Shown in pieces: positions 6,944-11,935 of a stretch of DNA of 11,935 bases (the first letter of the stretch is position 1; every line of letters starts with the position of its first letter). A program made the translations under genes and the position numbers. The notes below the pieces were generated by a model. That model made no database searches and had not been told where the DNA came from. It was given only the letters and a program-made list of their open reading frames with translations. The stretch is taken from the NCBI GenBank assembly GCA_964605095.1, contig CAZSBS010000159.1:1-11935 (forward strand). The letters are read 5' to 3'. Source of the stretch: JAUWQU01 sp964605095. GTDB taxonomy: Bacteria; Planctomycetota; Phycisphaerae; SM23-33.

Positions 6944-6972
6944 ACTATACCATGGGCGGCGCCCGATGTTCA
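6944..6972 (-). promoter_or_regulatory. Predicted sigma-70-type promoter of the hypCDEAB operon
   Basis: Read on the minus strand, TGAACA (6967-6972, 4/6 match to the -35 consensus) is followed by a 17-base spacer and TATAGT (6944-6949, 5/6 match to the -10 consensus). TGG directly before TATAGT gives an extended -10. The predicted start is near 6937, leaving a leader of about 64 bases before hypC. The spacer contains GGGCGCCGCCC, an 11-base palindrome that could be an operator. The boxes are visible; their use is inferred. Confidence 0.5.
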
Positions 6973-7078
6973 GCCCCGGCCGAAAACTGCTCAAGCGACA
7001 TGAGGCGAACAAGAGACAAGCCAAGGGCCGGCTGGCGGTCTCTGGATGGATAAGGTAAAGTCATGGAGCACGAGGATA

Positions 7079-7094
7079 GGGCAACGAATTGCCC
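7079..7094. promoter_or_regulatory. Perfect palindrome GGGCAA-CGAA-TTGCCC upstream of the GH71/99-like gene
   Basis: A perfect 6-bp inverted repeat with a CGAA centre lies 35 bases before the start codon at 7130. It could be a dimeric-regulator operator or a tetraloop leader hairpin. I find no strong promoter boxes beside it. Confidence 0.45.
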
Positions 7095-7129
7095 GGATAA
7101 GTCGTGCATGCGGAAAGGATAGGAGCCGG

Positions 7130-8533
7130 ATGACGACACGCTTCCCGAACGTCTTGAGCACCGCCGCCTTGCTGGTTCTCGCCAGTTGTGCCGTCGCCAA
7201 CGCGTGGGGGCAGGAGGCAACGAAGTCCATTCAGGAAGTGATTGCCCGAATGAAGCCCTACGCCGGCGAGCACCGCGACGGGGTTGACACGTCCACTCTA
7301 AAAGGCAAGGTCATGTGCGGATACCAGGGCTGGTTTGCCGCCGAGGGCGACGGATCGCTGATCGGATGGTCGCATTACGCGAAGGGTCGCGGTATTCCAG
7401 GGCCGGGCAACTGCACGTTCGACCTCTGGCCCGACCTCAGTGAACTGGGCAAGGACGAGCGATACCCCACCCGATTCAAGCACAAGGACGGCACGGCCGC
7501 GTGTTTGTTCAGCTCCTGCAACCAGCGAACCGTCCTGCGCCATTTTGAATGGATGCGGGATTACGGCATTGACGGGGTGTTTCTCCAGCGTTTCGGATCG
7601 TCCATTAAGAGCACCAGGGGCCTGAATCATCGGAACATTGTCATGGCCAACGTGCAGGCCGGCGCCAACCGTTGCGGGCGCACGTGGGCGATGATGTATG
7701 ACTTGTCCGGCCTGCGGGCGGGGGACATCGAGAAGTACGTGATGGAGGACTGGAAGCAGCTTGTCGGCAGGATGAAGATAACCGCCGACAAGGCGTATTT
7801 GCATCATGACGGCAAACCCGTGGTGGCGGTATGGGGGATCGGGTTCCGTGACGGACGGCGGTACTCCCTTGATGAGTGCGAGGCACTGGTCAGATTCCTG
7901 AAGGACGACAAGAAATACGGGGGCAACACGGTCATGGTCGGCGTGCCGACCGGTTGGCGGACGCTGACTCGCGATGCGGTTGAGGACAAGAAGCTGCATG
8001 ATATTATCCGGCTGGCTGACATTGTCAGCCCATGGACGGTCGGGCGCTACAATTCGCCGGCCTCGGCCGCGGAGCACGGCAACACATGCATAAAACCCGA
8101 TATCGCGTGGGCCGGAAAGAACGGCCTGGATTATCTGCCGGTTGTGTTTCCGGGATTCAGTTGGCAGAACCTCAAGAAGGCTCGCGGAGTGCAGGCGAAA
8201 CTGGATCAGATTCCGCGGCTGAAGGGTCAATTCTTCTGGTCCCAGGCCGTCGCCTTCAAGCAAGCCGGCGCGGAGATGCTCTATGTTGCGATGTTCGACG
8301 AGATTGACGAAGGCACGGCCATCTTCAAATGCACCAATGATCCTCCCGTGGGGCAGAGCGCCGCGGGGCAGAGCGGGTTCGTGACGTATGAAGGGCTGCC
8401 AAGCGATCACTACCTATGGCTCGCTGGGCAGGCGGGGCGACTTCTGCGCAACATGATCCCGGCGGCCGAACGAATGCCGCTTCGGGATGCACAAAAGAAT
8501 ACTCCGGCAAACGCGGGCAAGCCGCGCCGCTGA
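7130..8533 (+). CDS. Secreted glycoside hydrolase family 71/99-like protein
   Basis: This is a 467-residue exported protein related to the GH71/GH99-like group, whose characterised members cleave alpha-linked polysaccharides or endo-mannosides; the substrate here is unknown. The 7130 start gives a clean signal sequence (MTTRFPNVLSTAALLVLASC...) and has AGGAG at 7121-7125. The open frame extends to 7046 but adds only a basic, non-signal segment. The hydrophobic region ends in LASC (17-20), a lipobox match, so Cys20 may be lipidated; cleavage near ANA-WG is the alternative. Family-like motifs include KVMCGYQGWF (60-69), HFEWMRDYGIDGVFLQRF (138-155), WAMMYDLSG (186-194), IVSPWTVGRY (298-307), PVVFPGFSW (337-345) and the acidic FDEIDEGTAIFK (389-400). 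I do not assign catalytic residues. It is divergent from the hyp operon and probably unrelated to it. Confidence 0.85.
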   Translation: MTTRFPNVLSTAALLVLASCAVANAWGQEATKSIQEVIARMKPYAGEHRDGVDTSTLKGKVMCGYQGWFAAEGDGSLIGWSHYAKGRGIPGPGNCTFDLWPDLSELGKDERYPTRFKHKDGTAACLFSSCNQRTVLRHFEWMRDYGIDGVFLQRFGSSIKSTRGLNHRNIVMANVQAGANRCGRTWAMMYDLSGLRAGDIEKYVMEDWKQLVGRMKITADKAYLHHDGKPVVAVWGIGFRDGRRYSLDECEALVRFLKDDKKYGGNTVMVGVPTGWRTLTRDAVEDKKLHDIIRLADIVSPWTVGRYNSPASAAEHGNTCIKPDIAWAGKNGLDYLPVVFPGFSWQNLKKARGVQAKLDQIPRLKGQFFWSQAVAFKQAGAEMLYVAMFDEIDEGTAIFKCTNDPPVGQSAAGQSGFVTYEGLPSDHYLWLAGQAGRLLRNMIPAAERMPLRDAQKNTPANAGKPRR

Positions 8534-8728
8534 GCTTGACGTTACAAACCATAACGAAACGGGGCATGGGGCAGGTGAAGGACGCGGCCCTTGTGGCGCC
8601 GAGGGCTGAAGCTCATGGTCTTGTAATATGAATATTGAATGTTCAAATTGCAAGGCAAGGGCCGTCGCCACTGTGATGCCTAAGTTGCGGGGGGGGTATC
8701 GACCAGCTTGGATCTGCGCGACGAGGCA

Positions 8729-8847
8729 AAAGCGGCGTCTTCGCCGCCGCACTCCACAGGCTGTCGCGTCTTTCGGCGTCACGCCAAACTGGACAGCGCA
8801 TCGGCCCCGGCTTGCCCTTTGGAGTGCGGCGGCGCAGACGCCGCTTT
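8729..8847. repeat. BIME-like element: 32-base inverted arms, each a hairpin
   Basis: The left arm (8729-8760) and the reverse complement of the right arm (8816-8847) agree at 30 of 32 positions and are separated by 55 bases. Each arm also folds on itself: the left has GCGGCG-TCTT-CGCCGC, and the right has GCGGCG and CGCCGC over a 7-base loop. Two inverted REP-like units of this type form a BIME-like or MITE-like non-autonomous element. TTGGAT occurs on both sides (8708-8713, 8846-8851), but the left copy is offset, so it is not a convincing target duplication. Confidence 0.75.
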
Positions 8848-8866
8848 GGATTGCACCGTCCGGTCA

Positions 8867-9001
8867 ATGGCCCGTCATATGCACACCCCGCGCGCATCGC
8901 TGGACCGCCTGCTCGATCCGGAGAATGAATCAGTGACGCTCAAGACGATGGACAAAGCCGCCCGTTCGCTGGGCCGGCGGATTGCCGTTGCGCTGATCTA
9001 G
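8867..9001 (+). pseudogene. C-terminal remnant of an XRE/HTH-type antitoxin
   Basis: The 44 codons ending at the TAG at 8999-9001 encode MHTPRASLDRLLDPENES... followed by VTLKTMDKAARSLGRR and a short hydrophobic end. This matches what I remember of the last half of the helix-turn-helix antitoxin group (about 90-100 residues, RelE/HigB-partner type) whose C-terminus reads SRAxLDRLLDPxNxSVTLxTLxRAA. That region is the recognition helix and what follows. The N-terminal half is missing. The frame upstream passes through the BIME-like repeat, which ends 19 bases before this fragment. No toxin gene is visible. I read it as a degraded antitoxin truncated beside a repeat element. The alternative, a functional 44-residue peptide, has no ribosome site to support it. 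Confidence 0.65.
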
Positions 9002-9074
9002 TCATGCCGCAATGAAAGTGTCCCAGGCAGCGGTCGGCCTGGCCGTGATGCACCCGGTCCGCGCTCGGCGGCTT

Positions 9075-9096
9075 GCCCTGAGCGCGTCGAACGGGC
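9075..9096. repeat. Short dispersed-type palindromic motif (GCCCTGAGCG...CGAACGGGC)
   Basis: This 22-base motif starts GCCCTGAGCGCGTCGA and ends ACGGGC, with GCCC/GGGC ends. It resembles a sequence I recall as widely dispersed in intergenic DNA of many environmental bacterial genomes (CCCTGAGC..GTCGAAGGG). Only one copy is present here, so its repeat nature rests on recall. Confidence 0.4.
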
Positions 9097-9239
9097 AGCC
9101 CGCCGATGTCCTGCCCGGCCAGCGTGACTGCGGCCGACCGGGCCGACCGCGGGCCTTGACCTTCTGGTAGGCTCTCGCATTGTGATGCCGGGAGTCCGTC
9201 ACGGCTCCATTGTCTGCGGGTGTCAAGTAGGTGGCCCTT

Positions 9240-9264
9240 TTGCCGCGCAAGGAACCCGCGGCAA
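9240..9264 (+). promoter_or_regulatory. Leader hairpin before the 156-residue gene
   Basis: TTGCCGCG and CGCGGCAA form a perfect 8-bp stem over a 9-base loop. The stem ends 11 bases before the ribosome site AGAGGAG (9276-9282) of the gene starting at 9289. It could be a transcript 5'-end stabiliser, an operator, or a terminator of upstream transcription without a T-run. Confidence 0.4.
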
Positions 9265-9288
9265 GAGCCCCGCGAAGAGGAGTGCTGA

Positions 9289-9759
9289 ATGGATCTGCCC
9301 GATAGAATAACGATCCAGTTGCAGTGCGACCAATCGGACGCACTTGGCGACCTCATCGTCAAAATGACCGTCTACGCGGGCACCAAGAACCTCTATCACA
9401 TCTATTTCCCAAAGACCGATCCATACGGACGGGCCGAACTAACTGCGGATGAGTTCAGAGGCCAGTTTGCAGACCATTGGGAACAAGGCTTGATGGACTA
9501 CAACGGCACAGGTGAATCTGCATCCCAGCACGTCAAACTGGAACTCTTCGATCCAGCAAACATGCGGGCCAATCTCGAATCGCTCTCTGCATGGCCACTC
9601 CTGAAGAACGAAGCGAAGAGGTGGGCTTCACGGCGAGAGATGATCGAGTACTTCCTTTCATGTCGAAATGGGTTCTTTAGGTCAGCAAGGCGGTCACGCC
9701 TTGTCGAGATTCCAGCAGACGGAGCTCTCTCGTTCACTGTTGCTCAACCGGTGCGATGA
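9289..9759 (+). CDS. Hypothetical protein, 156 residues, predicted beta-rich N-terminal domain
   Basis: The gene is supported by a strong ribosome site (AGAGGAG, six bases before the ATG), an uninterrupted frame and protein-like composition. I cannot name its family. The first half alternates short hydrophobic strands (ITIQLQC, LIVKMTVYA, NLYHIYFPKTD) with a Gly-containing turn before RAELTADEF. This pattern suits an Ig-like or carboxypeptidase-regulatory-like beta sandwich. A short acidic stretch with MDYNGTGES follows, then a strand, HVKLELFDP, and a helical, basic C-terminus (LKNEAKRWASRREMIEYFL). There is no signal peptide or membrane segment, so it is probably cytoplasmic. Third-position G+C looks lower than in neighbouring genes, which may mean recent acquisition. 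It ends 35 bases before the convergent hydrolase gene. Confidence 0.7.
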   Translation: MDLPDRITIQLQCDQSDALGDLIVKMTVYAGTKNLYHIYFPKTDPYGRAELTADEFRGQFADHWEQGLMDYNGTGESASQHVKLELFDPANMRANLESLSAWPLLKNEAKRWASRREMIEYFLSCRNGFFRSARRSRLVEIPADGALSFTVAQPVR

Positions 9760-9794
9760 TCGCCCGCCGTTCCCGCGCCGCGTGTGCGCCGCAC

Positions 9795-11174
9795 TCACTT
9801 GGCCGCGGCCGCGGCGCCGAGCTTGGGGTCGAAGAAGTTCAGGATCAGGTTGTAGTACCATGCCGAGGCGTACGGCGCGAAGCCGATGTGCCCGCCGGAT
9901 GGCAGGATTATGGCGGCGATGTTGGGGTTGTGGACCGGCGCGAGAAGGTCCGCCAGGTCCTGGGCCGGGCCGATCATGTCGTCGGCGGCGTGGACGATCA
10001 ACAGCGGCATAGACACGCCGCCCAGCTTGTCGTGGGCGGGCAGGTTCTTGTAGGGCAGCAGGCGGACGTATTCCAGGCTGTCGGCGATCTGCCGGGCATT
10101 GGCGATTGGCTCGTCGCCGGCGTCCTGTGCGTTGTTTCCGATCCGCATTTCGTTAAGCAGCTTGCGCACCGAGCCGCAGGGATTGGGCATGTGCTTGTCG
10201 ATCATCCGGTCGCGGAAGGTCTCCTGAAGGCCCCACAGGGCCGGATGAAGCCAGACTGGCTGCTCTACTTCGATCTTGTCTATCAGTTCCTCGAATCGGC
10301 AGATCGGCGAGAAAACCAGCACGCCGGCCTCGAAGCGTTTCGGGCCGATGGGGGCAGGCCGCAGCAGCGGCGCCAGGTCCGGCCCGACGCCCTCGGCGGT
10401 GCTGGTCCGGCTCTGTGCCCAGGCGGCGAGGATTGCATGGTTGGCGCCCCACGAGTAGCCCACCATGCCCGTTCGGCGCACGTGCGGCCTGGCCTGGGCC
10501 CAGTCAGCCACGCGGAGCAGGTCGTCCGTCTCGTAGATGCCCCAGGTGTAATCGTACTTCGGGTATCGGCGGTCGGTCAGGCCCGTGCCGCGCAGCTCGA
10601 CCGTCAGCACGTGAAAGCCCTCGCTCCGCAGGGCCAGCGCCAGGTCGCGGACGCGGAGGATGTTGTTGTCGCCGCGTATGCCCGGGACGATCACGATGCA
10701 GTCGGTGTCGGCGACGCGCCCGGCCGAGTCAAGCGCCCAACCCACCCGGGCCGAGATTTGCAGGTCGGCCGCGACGGGGATCCACACGTCCTCGAAGCCC
10801 TCCCACGGCGGCGCGGCCTTCGGTGCGGTGCGTGTCTGGATCGCCTGGGCCGAGTACGCCAAGCCCAGGAAGTTGACGAAGATGGACTCCAGACCCTCGC
10901 TGGTTCTGTCGAAGTGTGCCCAGACGTCGGCGGCCCGGGCGCGCGGGCCCGCCAGGTCGTCGGTGAGCATTGGCGTTTTGCGATGGTGTGGCAGCAGGCG
11001 GGCCAACTGTGGATAGGCCATGGCAAGCCACTGCCTGGCAGTCATCGCCTGGCTACCCGGATGGTCGGGCAGGGCGATTGCCTCGCGAGCGGCGGGATCG
11101 TAAGGGAACGACCGCTCCGAGAAGATGCACCCGGGCAGAAGCAGCAGAAGCGGCAGGATCCACGCCTTGTTCAT
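9795..11174 (-). CDS. Alpha/beta-hydrolase lipoprotein (YheT-like)
   Basis: This 459-residue protein has a lipoprotein signal (MNKAWILPLLLLLPGC) with lipobox LPGC and Cys16 as the likely lipidated residue, so it should be membrane-anchored outside the cytoplasm. After a helical N-terminal extension, the hydrolase core starts near residue 128 (EDVWIPV). It includes CIVIVPGIRGDN (159-170) as the probable oxyanion-side loop, VELRGTGLTD (192-201), the nucleophile elbow GYSWG with Ser241, HAADD with the acid at Asp398 or Asp399, and GGHIGF with His429. The full triad is therefore plausible. GGHxGF and the overall pattern recall the YheT/AB-hydrolase-4 group, which includes esterases; the substrate is unknown. 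It starts 6 bases after the coiled-coil lipoprotein gene on the same strand, so the two are very likely co-transcribed. The extension of about 110 residues between lipid anchor and core may be a spacer or lid. Confidence 0.87.
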   Translation of the reverse strand: MNKAWILPLLLLLPGCIFSERSFPYDPAAREAIALPDHPGSQAMTARQWLAMAYPQLARLLPHHRKTPMLTDDLAGPRARAADVWAHFDRTSEGLESIFVNFLGLAYSAQAIQTRTAPKAAPPWEGFEDVWIPVAADLQISARVGWALDSAGRVADTDCIVIVPGIRGDNNILRVRDLALALRSEGFHVLTVELRGTGLTDRRYPKYDYTWGIYETDDLLRVADWAQARPHVRRTGMVGYSWGANHAILAAWAQSRTSTAEGVGPDLAPLLRPAPIGPKRFEAGVLVFSPICRFEELIDKIEVEQPVWLHPALWGLQETFRDRMIDKHMPNPCGSVRKLLNEMRIGNNAQDAGDEPIANARQIADSLEYVRLLPYKNLPAHDKLGGVSMPLLIVHAADDMIGPAQDLADLLAPVHNPNIAAIILPSGGHIGFAPYASAWYYNLILNFFDPKLGAAAAAK

Positions 11175-11180
11175 GTTCGG

Positions 11181-11783
11181 TTACTCGGTGATTATCCCGT
11201 CGCCGGGGCGCGGGGTGTCCAGCTTCGCCTTGGCATCGGCGAGCTGCTTTTCGAGGTCGGCTATCTTCTTGTTCAGTTCCGCCACCTGGGCGGTCAGCTT
11301 GTCGAGCTGGGCCTGGAGGATCATTGCCTTGCTCTCGGCGGCCCGGGCTTGCTCCTGGGCGGCCCTTGTCTCAACCTGGGCGTCGGACGTTGCCTTCTGG
11401 GCCTTGACGAGGTCCATAGCAGCCTTGGCGCCCTCACCCTGGGCGGCGGCAACTCTTGCCTGGGCGGCTGTGGCGGCTGACTTGTTTTCCGCACGGGCGG
11501 AATCGAGGTCCTTCTGGGCCTGGGCCGCCTTGGCGTCGGCGGCGGCAAGGGCCTTTTTGGCCTCGATGCCCGCTATGGCGGCCTGGGCCTTGGCGTCTTT
11601 GGTCCTGCCCTTCTCGGACGCTATCGCGGCCTGGAGCCTGGCGATCTCGGCCTGGGAGTTGGTCAACTCCATGGTCTGGATTTGGAACTTCTCATCCTCC
11701 ACGCACCCGCCGATCATCCCCGCGGCGAGGGCGGCGAAGATGGTAACGAATATGCGTGCGGCGAGGGCACTTCTCGCGGTCAT
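11181..11783 (-). CDS. Alanine-rich coiled-coil lipoprotein
   Basis: This 200-residue protein has a signal sequence ending in MIGGC, giving a lipobox with Cys27. Residues about 38-188 are almost entirely predicted coiled coil, rich in Ala, Lys, Gln and Glu with heptad spacing (for example AEIARLQAAIASEK near the start and AQLDKLTAQVAELNKKIA near the end). There is no Gly or Pro break in its last third. The short tail TPRPGDGIITE is unstructured. Low-complexity helices like this are found in periplasmic spacer or scaffold lipoproteins, but no named family is clear. The start is well supported by AGGAG seven bases before the ATG. It is the first gene of the unit with the hydrolase lipoprotein; a tether or partner role for that enzyme is inference. 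The Ala-rich codons make the DNA internally repetitive (GCCTGGGCC recurs). Confidence 0.85.
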   Translation of the reverse strand: MTARSALAARIFVTIFAALAAGMIGGCVEDEKFQIQTMELTNSQAEIARLQAAIASEKGRTKDAKAQAAIAGIEAKKALAAADAKAAQAQKDLDSARAENKSAATAAQARVAAAQGEGAKAAMDLVKAQKATSDAQVETRAAQEQARAAESKAMILQAQLDKLTAQVAELNKKIADLEKQLADAKAKLDTPRPGDGIITE

Positions 11784-11935
11784 GGCAAATCTCCTGTAGC
11801 AGTCTGCAATGGTCGATTCATCGTAATCGGTGCATACGTCCCTATCTTCGGCAGGACACGCCCGGAATCTGCACCCGGCGTTTGAATGTTCATCCGACTC
11901 CGCTCGCCATTGGACCTCCGCATCATGGCAGAGTC
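11784..11935. other. Upstream region of the two-lipoprotein operon (window edge)
   Basis: These 152 bases should hold the promoter for the minus-strand lipoprotein pair. The ribosome site AGGAG (complement of 11791-11795) is clear. I see only weak -10-like matches (TACGAT on the minus strand) without a partner -35, and no gene. Confidence 0.4.

Larger units (their letters stand above)
8534..9288. other. Gene-poor region with repeats and a gene remnant
   Basis: No intact gene is supported in these 755 bases. The listed contents are a BIME-like inverted pair (8729-8847), an HTH antitoxin remnant (8867-9001), a palindromic motif (9075-9096) and a leader hairpin (9240-9264). A low-G+C patch at about 8620-8655 contains ATGAATATTGAATG and starts a frame (MNIECSNCK...) that runs into the repeat element. 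It has no ribosome site and is probably not a gene. A 10-base inverted pair, GCGGTCGGCC (9030-9039) and GGCCGACCGC (9141-9150), flanks the 9075 motif. No intrinsic terminator is evident after the GH71/99-like gene. Confidence 0.6.

Noticed and set aside
7046..7129. Upstream start for the GH71/99-like gene at 7046
   Set aside because: It would bury the signal peptide behind 28 basic residues and run through the palindrome at 7079-7094; 7130 has AGGAG and a standard signal sequence.
7298..8410. Minus-strand open frame of 370 codons
   Set aside because: It is antisense to the GH71/99-like gene and has no family resemblance or ribosome site.
8628..8730. Possible small Cys-pair protein starting MNIECSNCK
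   Set aside because: No ribosome site; the frame runs straight into the repeat element and gives Arg-rich nonsense.
9756..11480. Plus-strand open frame of 574 codons
   Set aside because: It is antisense to the hydrolase and coiled-coil lipoprotein genes, which have lipoboxes and catalytic motifs.

Overview
The window is a G+C-rich bacterial chromosome segment. The protein families suggest Planctomycetota, perhaps a Phycisphaerae-like lineage or an uncultivated relative: a DUF6288 PDZ protein, a divergent uroporphyrinogen-decarboxylase-like protein, a secreted GH71/99-like protein, and intergenic DNA rich in small palindromic repeats. This assignment rests on recalled family distribution, not on a marker gene. 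I see no rRNA, tRNA, CRISPR array, integrase or intact transposase.

Layout. At 1-1157 (minus) is the N-terminal part of a secreted DUF6288 protein that runs off the left edge. Upstream of it on the same strand, at 1381-2631, is a URO-D-superfamily protein. The gap between them holds several perfect or near-perfect hairpins. At 2632-3298 is about 670 bases of non-coding, repeat-bearing DNA: a tandem heptamer array, two copies of a GC hairpin, and one doubtful small ORF.

The best-defined unit is a tight minus-strand hydrogenase-maturation operon at 3299-6873, transcribed hypC-hypD-hypE-hypA-hypB. HypE, HypC and HypD assemble the Fe(CN)2CO group (HypE carries the cyanide donor chemistry; HypC/HypD form the scaffold), and HypA and HypB deliver nickel. 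HypF, which feeds HypE with carbamoyl phosphate, is absent from the window. So are the hydrogenase subunits and the maturation endopeptidase. A good extended -10 promoter lies upstream of hypC.

Divergent from hypC, at 7130-8533 (plus), is a secreted GH71/99-like glycoside hydrolase preceded by a perfect 16-base palindrome. Next comes about 755 bases without an intact gene (8534-9288). It contains a BIME-like pair of inverted hairpins and, about 20 bases further on, the C-terminal remnant of an HTH antitoxin. A second short palindromic motif and a leader hairpin follow. A 156-residue protein of unknown function (9289-9759, plus) is convergent with a minus-strand two-gene lipoprotein unit. That unit comprises an alanine-rich coiled-coil lipoprotein (11181-11783) followed six bases later by an alpha/beta-hydrolase lipoprotein (9795-11174).

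I found no convincing complete new defence or mobile system. The points most worth a second look are the structured leader before DUF6288, the BIME-like element beside the antitoxin relic, the hyp operon without hypF, the unassigned 156-residue protein, and the coiled-coil/hydrolase lipoprotein pair.
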